A program made the position numbers and the translations under genes. 64,000 nt of DNA. It comes from an uncultured Bartonella sp. GTDB lineage: Bacteria > Pseudomonadota > Alphaproteobacteria > Rhizobiales > Rhizobiaceae. Below are positions 28,447 through 37,766 of this stretch, piece after piece (position 1 is the first letter of the stretch; the number at the start of each line of letters is the position of its first letter). The DNA lies in assembly GCF_946479275.1 (NCBI RefSeq), contig NZ_CAMLFE010000006.1, positions 112,699-176,698 of the forward strand, read 5' to 3'. The notes below the pieces were generated by a model. The model did not search any database and was not told the origin of the DNA. It saw only the letters and a list, made by a program, of their open reading frames with translations.

Positions 28447-28713
28447 ATGAAAAAATGGTTTTTAGTCATCGCTGCTTTGATATGTTTTGGCTCTCAAGAA
28501 GGATTTGCCGCAACGATAAAAAATACCGATCAAAAGACACAGTCTCTCGTGGTTGCCGAAGGCAGTGCCCGCCGCGACGTTTCTTTGAAGGCCGATCAGA
28601 CAGTTGATATTTGCCCCAAAGGATGTTTTGTAACTTTTCCGAATGGCGATCGTTTTGCAATCAAGGCGACAGATACGATTGAAATCAATGGTAGTCGGGC
28701 GAGCTTCAAATGA
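28447..28713 (+). CDS. Small exported protein of unknown function
   Basis: An 88-residue protein with a signal peptide (MKKWFLVIAALICFGSQEGF, cleavage near FAA). The short mature part contains two cysteines (CPKGCF) and ends in a strand-rich sequence, IEINGSRASFK. I do not recognise a family. The ATG at 28447 lies one base after the stop of the MscS gene, so the two are co-transcribed and probably coupled in translation. The same arrangement suggests it acts in the envelope beside the channel, but nothing more can be said from the sequence. Confidence 0.7.
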   Translation: MKKWFLVIAALICFGSQEGFAATIKNTDQKTQSLVVAEGSARRDVSLKADQTVDICPKGCFVTFPNGDRFAIKATDTIEINGSRASFK

Positions 28714-29180
28714 GCGTCTAACTTTGTTGACGCTGTTGACGTCATGCATGACCACTTCCGGTGGGTGCAACCGATGAAAGTCGATATATTCTATCGCTTG
28801 GCGTGTTTTACCCGATCATTTTGGTTCATCACAGGATACAAAGGGCTCACACCTAAGTGTGATACAACACCTGTCTATCGAGATAAACGTGCTGATTTGA
28901 GAGGCCTTCAAGATATGTTGTCCGGCTTGAAAGGTGCATTGACTAAAACTATTTTGCTTTAAATTTGATTGATGTGGCAAATGCTTTCGTTTTTTCCGGA
29001 AAAGATCTGCTGTTGATTTTGTGTGATTAACTAGAAAATGAAATCTTCGAAATTAAGCTTACGGACAATTATTACCGGAAAAATTAAAATCCTTGCGAAC
29101 GCATCAGGGCAGTTTCAACAGCTTTTGCGAAGGGGCGTCTTGATGCGATAACCCAAAATAGCATGGGGGCGAACATTAAG
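28714..29180. other. Intergenic stretch before tRNA-Leu
   Basis: 470 bp with no supported gene, terminator or repeat. A 72-codon frame at 28744 has no recognisable motif and is judged spurious. Confidence 0.45.
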
Positions 29181-29267
29181 TGGTGCGGACGGCGGGACTT
29201 GAACCCGCATGATCTAAAGATCGAGGGATTTTAAGTCCCTAGCGTATACCAATTTCGCCACGTCCGC
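29181..29267 (-). tRNA. tRNA-Leu (anticodon TAA)
   Basis: On the minus strand the acceptor stem GCGGACG / CGTCCGC, a long variable arm typical of class II tRNAs, and the anticodon stem-loop AGGGA-CTTAAAA-TCCCT (anticodon TAA) are visible. The T arm reads GGGTTCAAGTCCC, and discriminator A is followed by an encoded CCA. Confidence 0.96.
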
Positions 29268-29954
29268 GATATTTGTCCTTATAGGGAACGAAAAACAAAA
29301 AGAAAAGCCAAAATTTCGATTAAAAACTTCGTGCTCTGGATAGCCACAACATTTATAAAAAGCCACGGCATTTTTAAAAGCAAATGGCAATCGGTGGTCG
29401 GATAACCACGTTATTATGTTTTATGAATTTCCCTATAGAACTTGAACACATCGGATTTCTATCACCTGAGATAAGCTGTATATTAGTCGTTTATAGGCCA
29501 CCGCAATTCTTTATCACTTTTTTAGAACGGGCTCTCTATATAAGTTTATTAGGGAAAATTATTATATATATCTAATATATATAAGATATCGTATTAAACA
29601 TAATACGTAAAATTGAAATATTACGCTGAAATAATAGGAATTTTATTATAACAAGAATTTTAACGAAAGATCTATATTGATATTGATTTTTATAAAAAAT
29701 TCAACTGGCAAATTTCTAGCCGGCGCTATCAACAATTCCCCTCTTTATGCGAACGGAATTTATGAGTGTTATATTATCAATCAACATGAAGAGTTGCTTT
29801 CAACCCGATTGATTTGGAAGCAGTATTTTTTGTGCTTCTGGTGTTTTTAAATGCGAATTTTTGTTGAATATAATCCTGTTTGTTCTAATCTGCCAAAGTC
29901 GGCTTTGTGAAAAAAGCCATCTCGAATTTTATGAAATAGAAAGCATTTTATATC
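29268..29954. other. AT-rich region upstream of ilvA
   Basis: About 690 bp, extremely AT-rich between roughly 29540 and 29720. No gene or RNA is recognised. It holds the ilvA promoter region; no leader peptide with runs of Ile/Val/Leu codons was seen, so no classical attenuator is supported. Confidence 0.5.
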
Positions 29955-31223
29955 ATGAGTGAGTTTGTTCAAGACGTGGCAAAAGCTGCCAAAGCTTTGC
30001 GCAGTCTTTTTGATGAGACCCCGCTTCAGCACAATGAATATCTAAGTCACAAATATGGTGCGGAAATTTACCTCAAGCGTGAAGATCTGACTCCGGTTCG
30101 CTCCTATAAAATTCGTGGTGCTTTCAATTTCATTTCGCAAATGCTCGATAAGGTTTCGCCCGAGGCTGCTTTTGTTTGTGCTTCAGCCGGTAATCACGCC
30201 CAAGGCTTGGCTTTCGCTTGCCATCATTTTAAACGTAAGGGCGTCATCTTTATGCCGGTAACTACACCGCAGCAAAAGATCGACAAGACACGTACATTCG
30301 GTGGCAAATATATTGAAATTCGTATGATTGGTGACACATTCGATGAGTGTTACGCAGCTGCCAAAGCATTCGTTGCCGACGGGGGCGGGGTCATGGCACC
30401 ACCTTTCGATGATATGAAAATTGTAACCGGTCAAGCGACCGTTATGTATGAAGCCGCTGAACAGTGGAAGGAACTCGTGGGTAACGAAAAGCCGGATTTG
30501 GTCATTATTCCGGTCGGTGGCGGCGGGCTTGCTGCAGGCATCAGCCATTTTATTCGTGAAAGTGGTTGGACAAAAACCCATATCCACTTTGCCGAACCGG
30601 AAGGTGCCGCCAGTCTTTATACCAGCTTGAAAGAAGGTAAGCGCGTCAAACTGGAAGACGTCGATACATTTGTTGACGGCGCTGCCGTCGCGCAGATTGG
30701 CGAATTGAATTTCAAGATGCTGAAAGGTTTTTCGCCTTTCGATGTTTCTATTGTTCCGGAAAATCGTTTGAGCGCAACAATGGTTGAAATGCTGAACGTC
30801 GAAGGCATCGTTCTTGAACCGGCCGGTGGCCTTTCGATTGACGCATTGAAGAGCATTTCTCCTCAGGATTTGAAGGGTAAAAAAGTTCTTCTTATTATTT
30901 CCGGTGGCAACTTCGATTTTGAACGTTTGCCGGAAGTAAAAGAACGCGCATTGCGCTATCAGGGCTTGAAAAAATATTTCATTTTCCGTTTTCCGCAGCG
31001 CCCCGGTGCATTGCGTGGCTTCCTTGACCAGTTAGGGCCGGATGATGATGTTGCACGTTTTGAATATCTGAAAAAGTCGGCGCGTAACTTCGGTTCGGTT
31101 CTTATTGCTATTGAAACAAAGCGGTTCGAGAATTTCGCGGTTCTTGAAACGAAGTTCAAGGAACTTGGTTGGGCTTATCGCGATATCACCAATGACAGAG
31201 TATTGTTTGATTATATTATTTAG
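29955..31223 (+). CDS. ilvA: Threonine ammonia-lyase (threonine deaminase)
   Basis: IlvA uses pyridoxal phosphate to convert L-threonine to 2-oxobutyrate and ammonia, the first step of isoleucine synthesis. The 422-residue protein has the PLP-lysine motif PVRSYKIRGAFNF (Lys52), the substrate loop CASAGNHAQGLAFAC, the phosphate-binding glycine-rich loop IPVGGGGLAAGIS, and ISGGNFDFERL near the end of the catalytic domain. One C-terminal regulatory ACT-like domain follows (from KKYFIFRFPQRPGALRGFL, ~340-420). This is the short form with one regulatory domain, unlike the ~514-residue E. coli IlvA, so its feedback behaviour may differ. Start is at ATG 29955. Confidence 0.95.
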   Translation: MSEFVQDVAKAAKALRSLFDETPLQHNEYLSHKYGAEIYLKREDLTPVRSYKIRGAFNFISQMLDKVSPEAAFVCASAGNHAQGLAFACHHFKRKGVIFMPVTTPQQKIDKTRTFGGKYIEIRMIGDTFDECYAAAKAFVADGGGVMAPPFDDMKIVTGQATVMYEAAEQWKELVGNEKPDLVIIPVGGGGLAAGISHFIRESGWTKTHIHFAEPEGAASLYTSLKEGKRVKLEDVDTFVDGAAVAQIGELNFKMLKGFSPFDVSIVPENRLSATMVEMLNVEGIVLEPAGGLSIDALKSISPQDLKGKKVLLIISGGNFDFERLPEVKERALRYQGLKKYFIFRFPQRPGALRGFLDQLGPDDDVARFEYLKKSARNFGSVLIAIETKRFENFAVLETKFKELGWAYRDITNDRVLFDYII

Positions 31224-31261
31224 CAAAATCAAACAATTATATTGAATAAAGGGTGTTTTCA

Positions 31262-31792
31262 ATGAAGTTTTTTCCGTCACTCATTTTTGGCCTGACAATT
31301 TTCTTGTCAGGCGCGGTCTCAGCAACTGCTGCCGAACCGGATTCTATCCAGAAGGCGGAACTTAACGGACTCGTTGCAGAAATGAATAATGCAGCACAAA
31401 GAAAAGATGTGACCTTCATTGCAAACAATATGCCCGAGCGCCTTTTCAAAGAAATGGCGCTCAGGCTCAAGACGGATGAAACAACGCTGAAGCAGAGTTT
31501 CATAAAACAACTGGATAGCCAGTTTGCAAGTCTTCCTGCCAACGCCTATCACCTTGATGGCGATAAGATAGAATATCGCCAAACTTCAAAAGGTGTTCCT
31601 TATGCACTCGTTCCAACGCGAATCGAGACAAAAGAGACGATTGCTCAATATCCCACATTGGCAATTCTTGATAATACCAAGTGGCACCTGATTTATGGCG
31701 GGCAGAGAACAGTTCAAAATCCTGTATTTCTGGAGATTTATCCGGATTTCCAGGATGTGAATATTCCTCAAGAAACGGTTACACGGAAATAG
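31262..31792 (+). CDS. Exported protein of unknown function
   Basis: A 176-residue protein with a clear signal peptide (MKFFPSLIFGLTIFLSGAVS, cleavage near ATAA). The mature region starts with helical, charged sequence (ELNGLVAEMNNAAQRKD), contains MPERLFKEMALRLKTDETT and ends with strands including WHLIYGGQRTVQNPVFLEIY. I do not recognise a named family, though the shape resembles small periplasmic NTF2-like proteins; that is a guess. ATG 31262 is preferred over upstream codons because AAAGGG lies nine bases before it. It is 38 bp downstream of ilvA in the same direction and may share its transcript. Confidence 0.7.
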   Translation: MKFFPSLIFGLTIFLSGAVSATAAEPDSIQKAELNGLVAEMNNAAQRKDVTFIANNMPERLFKEMALRLKTDETTLKQSFIKQLDSQFASLPANAYHLDGDKIEYRQTSKGVPYALVPTRIETKETIAQYPTLAILDNTKWHLIYGGQRTVQNPVFLEIYPDFQDVNIPQETVTRK

Positions 31793-32427
31793 CTTGGTCA
31801 ACCAACGACATTTGAATTTGGACGTTTGAACGCTTTTGTGGCGTTGTCCGAATGGTTCTAGCTTCCCATAATTTTGTTCGTGCTTAATGTCGAAATTGAT
31901 AAAATGACAAGACAGTTTTCTTCGAATATTGTTTTGCGGCGTTTATCTCTGATTGCAAAGCTGGGTTCGTTGTAGTTTTAATTCCCGGGCGGATAGGGGG
32001 TGTGTACTTTCAGTGCGCTGGCAGACCATCAACTGTTCCGGTCGCGAGAATAACGGCCAGCGCCAATTTGGCGATCACATATGTGACCATTTTCAAGTGT
32101 GGTTGTGACCGTTCACAGGTGCGATGGAAAAAATCCAAATTGGAACGTGAACGGTGCGAAATTCAAGTCAGCCGGCTCACGATGTTTATGAAAATTTTTT
32201 ATTGATGAAACCGGTTGCTTTTTCGGTCGCTTTGAACGATAAGACGATTTGTGATGCTTGGGTTGGATTGCCAACTTTCTATTTAAGAGACTTCGTAGCA
32301 TCATTCACCTCTGTTGAGGTGTTCATTGGTCGCGCAAGTCGCTTCAAGGTTTGTCCTCAAGCGTTTCGTCCTTATTTTTTGACTGTTCCTTACTTCCGGT
32401 TGCGCGGAAGGCAAGGATTCTAAATGG
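31793..32427. other. Long leader region of the DEAD-box helicase gene
   Basis: 635 bp between the secreted protein and the helicase. An imperfect hairpin, CCTT-A-CTTCCG / CGGAAG-GC-AAGG, occupies 32388-32416, followed closely by a second one over the ribosome-binding site. Long structured leaders are common in RNA helicase genes of the cold-shock type; a regulatory leader is inferred. Confidence 0.5.
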
Positions 32428-32450
32428 CCTGCCCAAGAAAACTTGGCAGG
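32428..32450 (+). promoter_or_regulatory. Hairpin overlapping the Shine-Dalgarno sequence of the DEAD-box gene
   Basis: CCTGCC-C-AAG / CTT-GGCAGG with an AAAA loop: nine base pairs with one bulged C. Its 3' arm ends inside AGGGAAAG (32448-32455), the only good Shine-Dalgarno sequence before the TTG start at 32464. It could hold translation down and be opened by the helicase, other proteins or temperature. Confidence 0.55.
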
Positions 32451-32463
32451 GAAAGATTATATT

Positions 32464-33978
32464 TTGAAAACACAAAATTCGAATGCCTTCGAGGCATTGG
32501 GGGTATCGCCGGTTCTTGCTAAAAATTTGCTGAAAGCCGGTATGACTGACCCGAAACCGATACAGGAAGAAGCTATTCCTTCCATGCTTGCAGATTGTGA
32601 CCTGCTGGGCATTGCACAGACAGGCTCGGGCAAGACACTGGCTTTCGGTCTTCCGGTCTTGACAAAAATCCTTTCAATGGGCGACAAACGCCGCCCGAGA
32701 ACTGCTCGTGCTTTAATTCTGGCTCCTACCCGCGAACTCGCCGTTCAGATTGAAGAGGCCATCCATATGGTCTCGAAAGGTACCCATCTGTCGACAGCTC
32801 TTATTCTTGGTGGTGTTTCCAGAAATTCACAAATCAAGAGAATGGCGCAAGGTGTTGACGTTCTCATTGCAACGCCGGGGCGGCTCATGGATTTGGTTCA
32901 TGAAAAGAGCGTTGATCTGTCAAAGACGGACTTTCTTATTCTTGATGAAGCAGACCGCATGCTTGATATGGGATTTATCAAGGATGTTCGCCAGATCGCC
33001 AAGCTTGTTGCCAAAGACCGCCAGACAGCACTGTTTTCCGCTACCATGCCGAACGAGATTGAAAAGCTTGCCGAGACGCTTCTTCGTGACCCCGTTCATG
33101 TTGAGGTTGCCAAACAAGGAACGACGGCTGCCGAAATCAATCAGGTGCTCCATAAAGTTGACCGGCGTGACAAAAAGGATGTTCTCAACAAGCTGTTGAC
33201 CAATCCGGCATTAAGTTCGGTTATTGTCTTCACGCGCACAAAGCATGGTGCTGATGCAGTAACGAGAAATCTTGCCAAAACCGGCTATTCAGTTGCGGCA
33301 ATTCATGGAAACAAATCACAAAATGCGCGGCAAAAAGCATTGAAAGGCTTTCGTGATGGAACAGTTCGTGTTCTTGTCGCAACCGATATTGCAGCGCGAG
33401 GAATTGATGTTCCAGGTATAAGCCACGTTATCAATTACGAGCTTCCCGACGAAGCTGAAAGCTATGTGCACAGGATTGGGCGCACGGGGCGTAATGGCGC
33501 TCATGGTGAAGCCATTACACTTTATGACGAAAGTATCGAGAGTGCGCGGTTGAAAGCTGTTGAACGCGTTATCCGCATGAAATTACCACGCGAAGATGTA
33601 CCGCCGCAGTTTGGTCCTTTGCCGGAAAAACCGCATAGTGATCATCAGGCAAGTGAACAACACGTTGGTGACGACAGCCATAACGGTGAGCGGGAAAAGA
33701 ACAAGGCTCATCGCCGCAAGAGGGGTTTCTCGAAGGCTACAGATCGAAATAAACAGGGTTCACGGAAGGATGCACCTCATAACGCATCTTATAGTGAAAG
33801 AGTAACAAAGGAAGACGGTTATCGCATTTCCAATAAAAGTCGGAAAGGTAACGGCAGCAGAAGAAATAGCGAAAAACTTGATGCACGTAGCGATAAACCG
33901 GTAAGCCCGAAAAGAAAAAAGCCGAACAACCACAAAAAACCGGTTAGACTAAGGAAATCGGTAAGGCGTGCAGCCTGA
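32464..33978 (+). CDS. DEAD-box ATP-dependent RNA helicase (RhlE-like)
   Basis: The protein has ~504 residues. All DEAD-box motifs are present: PIQEEAIP (Q), AQTGSGKT (I), APTRELAVQ (Ia), TPGR (Ib), LDEADRMLDMGF (II), SAT (III), VFTRTKHGAD (IV), ATDIAARGIDVPG (V) and HRIGRTGRNG (VI). After about residue 375 a ~130-residue tail is very basic and low in complexity (Lys, Arg, Ser, Asn), as in RhlE-type helicases that act on structured RNA and ribosome assembly. I chose TTG 32464, preceded by AGGGAAAG at nine bases; the first methionine is too far into the domain. Upstream TTG 32443 would fall inside the hairpin. A strong terminator follows. Confidence 0.93.
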   Translation: MKTQNSNAFEALGVSPVLAKNLLKAGMTDPKPIQEEAIPSMLADCDLLGIAQTGSGKTLAFGLPVLTKILSMGDKRRPRTARALILAPTRELAVQIEEAIHMVSKGTHLSTALILGGVSRNSQIKRMAQGVDVLIATPGRLMDLVHEKSVDLSKTDFLILDEADRMLDMGFIKDVRQIAKLVAKDRQTALFSATMPNEIEKLAETLLRDPVHVEVAKQGTTAAEINQVLHKVDRRDKKDVLNKLLTNPALSSVIVFTRTKHGADAVTRNLAKTGYSVAAIHGNKSQNARQKALKGFRDGTVRVLVATDIAARGIDVPGISHVINYELPDEAESYVHRIGRTGRNGAHGEAITLYDESIESARLKAVERVIRMKLPREDVPPQFGPLPEKPHSDHQASEQHVGDDSHNGEREKNKAHRRKRGFSKATDRNKQGSRKDAPHNASYSERVTKEDGYRISNKSRKGNGSRRNSEKLDARSDKPVSPKRKKPNNHKKPVRLRKSVRRAA

Positions 33979-34419
33979 ATTTTCAAGATTGGCATTGATC
34001 AGGATGCCCATAGGAGGGCAACAAAACCGGTTTTGACGCGTCTCTTTTAGAATTGAAATTATGATTGAAGCCCGAAAGCATGATAGCATCTTTCGGGCTT
34101 TTAGTTCTGTAAGACAAGAAAAGCCGTGCAAACGAAGTCTTCGACCGAAACATGGGATAAATGTTTGCAAAAAGCGTAAAATAAATATCGTTCTTCCAAT
34201 AAAGATATCGGAAAAAGGTCGGGCGGAGTCTTAACTCGGTTGGTCATTTTATTCCAACCTCATAGAGAAGAAATGGAAGCATTTGTTCTTTATATCATTC
34301 GATTTGAACGCTAAAGGCCTTGCATCGCTTCATAAGTTGTCTAGTATATTTTTTGATAATTTTTAAAACCGGTCAACATCGGTATAAGGTTCCGGATAGC
34401 AAGAGGGCCGCGATTTGCG
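33979..34419. other. Intergenic region with a terminator, upstream of sseA
   Basis: About 440 bp holding the terminator at 34068-34103 and the sseA promoter region. Nothing else stands out. Confidence 0.5.
34068..34103 (+). terminator. Rho-independent terminator of the DEAD-box gene
   Basis: Stem AAGCCCGAAAG / CTTTCGGGCTT with a loop containing GCATGATAGCAT, then TTT. It lies about 90 bp after the helicase stop codon. Confidence 0.85.
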
Positions 34420-35280
34420 ATGAAAGAACAGAGTGAATTTATTGTCTCGGACGATTGGTTGAAAGCGCGTCTTGGCGATCCTCAACTTTCGATTCTTGAT
34501 GCTTCATGGTATTTGCCGGCGGCAAAACGGAATGGACGGGAGGAATATGAAAAGGCGCATATACCGGGTGCTGTTTTTTTCGATCATGACAAAGTTTGTG
34601 ACGAGACTTCAGGCCTTCCCCATACTCTTCCGAGCCCTGACAAGTTCGCACAATTTGCAGGTGATATGGGGGTCAATGCAGACGATACGATTGTGATTTA
34701 TGATAGTATCGGCTTTTTTTCGGCACCACGCGCATGGTGGATGTTTCGTGTCATGGGGGCAAACCACGTTTATGTACTTGACGGCGGTTTTGCTGGCTGG
34801 AAAGAAAAACATTATCCGGTTACGAGCGAGCCGACAAAGATCAGGAAGACTTTGTTCAAAGTCAACTTTGACACCGAAAAAGTTGTGCTTATTGACGAAA
34901 TGCGTGAGCTCGTTGATGGTAAAACCACGCAGATAGCCGACGCGCGTAATCATAAAAGGTTTTTGGGTGAAGAAGCCGAGCCACGTCCGGGAATGCGCTC
35001 GGGTCATATGCCGGGTGCTCACAACATCCCTTTTGCGACTTTATCTGAAGCGGGCAACTTCAAAGACTTGAGTAAAATTAAAACAATTTTCAAGGATGCG
35101 GGCATCAATGTTGCCGCTCCCGTTGTAACAACGTGCGGTTCCGGCGTTACGGCAGCTGTCCTTGCCTTGGCGCTTGAATCACTGGGTAACCATAATGTAA
35201 GGCTTTATGATGGGTCATGGAGTGAATGGGGGGCTAAAAAAGATACGCCGGTTGTTACAGGCAATAATGGGGATAAATAA
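34420..35280 (+). CDS. sseA: 3-mercaptopyruvate sulfurtransferase
   Basis: The enzyme moves sulfur from 3-mercaptopyruvate to a thiophilic acceptor and consists of two rhodanese domains in 286 residues. The N-terminal, inactive domain carries DASWYLPAAKRNGREEYEKA and IPGAVFFDHDKVCDETSGLPH. The C-terminal domain holds MPGAHNIPFATL and the active-site loop TTCGSGVTAAVLALAL, with the catalytic Cys near residue 239; CGSGVT is the mercaptopyruvate type, in contrast to the CRxGxR/T loop of rhodaneses. The cytosolic enzyme acts in cysteine catabolism and sulfur relay. Its stop is one base before the next gene's start, so the GNAT gene is co-transcribed. Confidence 0.95.
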   Translation: MKEQSEFIVSDDWLKARLGDPQLSILDASWYLPAAKRNGREEYEKAHIPGAVFFDHDKVCDETSGLPHTLPSPDKFAQFAGDMGVNADDTIVIYDSIGFFSAPRAWWMFRVMGANHVYVLDGGFAGWKEKHYPVTSEPTKIRKTLFKVNFDTEKVVLIDEMRELVDGKTTQIADARNHKRFLGEEAEPRPGMRSGHMPGAHNIPFATLSEAGNFKDLSKIKTIFKDAGINVAAPVVTTCGSGVTAAVLALALESLGNHNVRLYDGSWSEWGAKKDTPVVTGNNGDK

Positions 35281-35281
35281 T

Positions 35282-35803
35282 ATGCCACATTTTCTTAATG
35301 CCCGTGTTACGCATCTGGAAATGTATGAGCGGCCGAATGTGACGGTACCGTCGCCACTCAATATGCAGGTTGCAATCATGCGTGCCTATCATATGCCTGT
35401 TCATTTTTATCGTTACCTCTATGAGCAAATCGGCAAGGCGCATCACTGGAACGTGCGCAGAAAAATGACCGATGATGCACTGCGCGACCTCATACAATCG
35501 GAAAACACCGTCATACAGATTCTTTATGTTGACGGTTGTCCGGCAGGCTTTGCAGAAACGAATCTGAAAGAGTTGCCGAAGTCGGCCGAAATTGTTTATT
35601 TCGGCATTGTACCCGACTATCAGGGTAGGGGATTATCGTATTTCTTTTTCAATGAAATTTTGCATTCTGTCTGGGAAACAAATCCGGATAAAGTCATCAT
35701 TCAAACCAATACATTGGATAGCCCGCGCGCTTTGCAACTTTATCAAAAATGTGGTTTCACACCGGTAAGCTACAATAACGTCATGATTGAACGTTGGGAT
35801 TGA
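35282..35803 (+). CDS. GNAT-family N-acetyltransferase
   Basis: A 173-residue protein with the Gcn5-related acetyltransferase fold. The acetyl-CoA-binding motif A is seen as AEIVYFGIVPDYQGRGLSYFF (the QGRG pyrophosphate loop), followed by NTLDSPRALQLYQKCGFTPV, the motif B region found in most members. The N-terminal ~55 residues (MYERP, PVHFYRYLYEQIG) resemble the GNAT group usually annotated beside sseA in Rhizobiales; that is recollection. The substrate is unknown. The start ATG at 35282 lies one base after the sseA stop. A small hairpin follows. Confidence 0.88.
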   Translation: MPHFLNARVTHLEMYERPNVTVPSPLNMQVAIMRAYHMPVHFYRYLYEQIGKAHHWNVRRKMTDDALRDLIQSENTVIQILYVDGCPAGFAETNLKELPKSAEIVYFGIVPDYQGRGLSYFFFNEILHSVWETNPDKVIIQTNTLDSPRALQLYQKCGFTPVSYNNVMIERWD

Positions 35804-35805
35804 GT

Positions 35806-35823
35806 AAGACTTTAGGAAGTCTT
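35806..35823 (+). terminator. Possible terminator after sseA-GNAT
   Basis: Perfect 7-bp stem AAGACTT / AAGTCTT with a TAGG loop, three bases after the GNAT stop. The T run is weak (TATCTT), so the call is tentative. Confidence 0.45.
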
Positions 35824-36372
35824 TATCTTACGAAAAGTTTGTTATCATGCAGATAAAGGCTCAACCGATAGTCCGATAGTGGCTTCCAATCCGTTATGTC
35901 ATGTTCAATGCTAATTCATCTGTTGCGATTTGAAATGGGACAACGGGGAAAACGCCAATTGCGCTCTCTTTGAACAATAATGTGCTTTTTCGCTCTTTAA
36001 CAAAAAGAAATGCGGGCGCTGGTTAGTCGCCATTCTATCCAGGAAACTTTTCGTCATTCTCGGCTACTCGTTTAGCTAGCAGCGCCAATCATTAATTACA
36101 CTCACGGCAACTCTATAGAATTCAATAATTTCAGCGTAAGTTATCTTGTTCAGCAAGTAATGAAAGACGCTTGATTGAATGAATATTTATAAAACGCGAT
36201 CAAACAACGCTGGAGTTTAGTGAAACCAAGCGTTTCCTTTTCACTAATTGTGATTTTCCTGATTGATCTGCAAAGAAGGCTCGCAATTTCAAAAGGTCGA
36301 ATTTTGTCGGTTGGCATCTTGAAGTTCAATAACGGTGGTTAAATTTCGATTTGAAATAGAAGCTAGATTTTA
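35824..36372. other. Intergenic region between convergent sseA-GNAT and pqqE
   Basis: About 550 bp, AT-rich, with no supported gene. The pqq operon should end here, but no strong T-tailed hairpin on the minus strand was recognised. Confidence 0.45.
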
Positions 36373-37464
36373 TCAGAAAACGCCGATACGGCGGTATTGA
36401 AGAGGTGCATTAGAATGGCTTGCCTGCTCTCCCAACTGTTTGATTTTCTGGTGAAATGGCGACTTGATGCAGGCGGGATCGGTTGCTGAAGCATCGCCTG
36501 CCAATGCCAGTGCCTGACAACGGCAGCCGCCAAAATCTGTATTACGTCTTTCGCAGGAACGGCATGGCTCCGGCATCCAGTCAAATCCACGAAATGCATT
36601 GAATGCACTTGAATTGTGCCAGATTTCGGAAAGCGTTTTTTCACCGAATTTGTCAAAATGTAATGTTTTAATGGTTCTTGCAGCGTGACAGGGTAACACC
36701 GTGCCATCTGGTATGACCACAAAAGCATCGCGTGCCCATCCGCCCATACATGGTTTCGGGTAATCGGCAAAATAATCGGGAATAACATAGTCGATATTGA
36801 TGATACCCCGTAGCTGTTCGCGATATTTTTCGACCTTTTCCATCTGTTTTTCAAAGTCTTCACGCTTGGGCATCAATGCGTTGCGATTGAGTAATGCCCA
36901 ACCGGAATATTGAACATTGGCAATTTCAATGCGTTCGGCATCAAGCTCGAGGGCTAGCTCGAAATAGGCGTCAAGCTCGTCAATGTTGTAACGATGGATC
37001 GGGGCATTCAAAGTGAGTGGTAATCCTAATTTTCGTACAAGTTTTGCCGTTGCAATTTTCTTCTCGAACGCGCCTTTATAATGTCCTATCAATTCTGTTG
37101 TTTGCGGTGTTGTCCCCTGCAATGACAATTGAACGTGATCGAGGCCTGCCTCTTTCAAAGCTTCCAATGTTCTTTCGGGTAAAGCAACACCGGCGGTAAT
37201 CAGGTTGGAATAGATTGCACTGTCATGAACGGCTGCAACAATTTCTACAAGATCTTTTCGTAACGTCGGTTCACCACCGGAAAGATGCGCCTGTAATACG
37301 CCGAGTTTTGCCGCTTCTTTAAAAAGTTTTTCCCAAAAGTTTTTATCCTGTTCCTGATCGGCTTTCATGAGTTCCAGAGGATTGGAACAATAGGGGCATT
37401 GAAGCGGACATCTATAAGTGAGTTCCGCCAGCATACTGATGGGAGGAAAAATTTCTACAGTCAT
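36373..37464 (-). CDS. pqqE: PQQ biosynthesis radical SAM enzyme PqqE
   Basis: PqqE makes the first carbon-carbon cross-link between the Glu and Tyr side chains of the PqqA peptide, with PqqD as chaperone. The 363-residue protein has the radical SAM cluster motif TYRCPLQCPYCSNP (CxxxCxxC) near residue 20, the GGEPTLRKDL SAM-binding strand, and a C-terminal SPASM region with PCMGGWARDAFVVIPDGTVL, CHAA and the Cys-rich MPEPCRSCERRNTDFGGCRC, expected to hold auxiliary iron-sulfur clusters. I chose ATG 37464, which overlaps the pqqD stop codon (ATGA overlap), rather than an ATG nine codons upstream. It is the last gene of pqqABCDE. Confidence 0.96.
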   Translation of the reverse strand: MTVEIFPPISMLAELTYRCPLQCPYCSNPLELMKADQEQDKNFWEKLFKEAAKLGVLQAHLSGGEPTLRKDLVEIVAAVHDSAIYSNLITAGVALPERTLEALKEAGLDHVQLSLQGTTPQTTELIGHYKGAFEKKIATAKLVRKLGLPLTLNAPIHRYNIDELDAYFELALELDAERIEIANVQYSGWALLNRNALMPKREDFEKQMEKVEKYREQLRGIINIDYVIPDYFADYPKPCMGGWARDAFVVIPDGTVLPCHAARTIKTLHFDKFGEKTLSEIWHNSSAFNAFRGFDWMPEPCRSCERRNTDFGGCRCQALALAGDASATDPACIKSPFHQKIKQLGEQASHSNAPLQYRRIGVF

Positions 37465-37766
37465 ATTTTCACGACAAGTTGGTCGGCCCAATCTTGTAAA
37501 AAGGAGTAAACATCGTCAATGATTTCGTGAACCGGAGCATCATAGGTTTTGGACAAAGAAAGAGCAATCTCGTGTGCAGTTTTCGTTCCGTCACAAAGCC
37601 GCAATATATCAAGTCCTATATCATTCGGCCAAAACACTTTTTCCGGTGAAAGCAGCGCATAAGCCTTTCTCACCGGTTCATATTGGATTCTCACGTGGCG
37701 AAACAATTCCGGGCGACTTTCGTCGCTCAGAATCTTTCTTTGTTTTGTCAACCGGTCCGCCATCAT
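37461..37766 (-). CDS. pqqD: PQQ biosynthesis peptide chaperone PqqD
   Basis: PqqD binds the PqqA precursor and presents it to PqqE. The 101-residue protein shows the family pattern of VRIQYEPVRKAYALLSPEKVF followed by WPNDIGLDILRLCDGTKT, where relatives have LNxtgaeIL.LCDG, and ends with a short helix, DVYSFLQDWADQ. It has an N-terminal extension of ~25 residues before the core. The first ATG (37766) overlaps the pqqC stop and the gene overlaps pqqE, so translation of C, D and E is coupled. Confidence 0.94.
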   Translation of the reverse strand: MMADRLTKQRKILSDESRPELFRHVRIQYEPVRKAYALLSPEKVFWPNDIGLDILRLCDGTKTAHEIALSLSKTYDAPVHEIIDDVYSFLQDWADQLVVKI

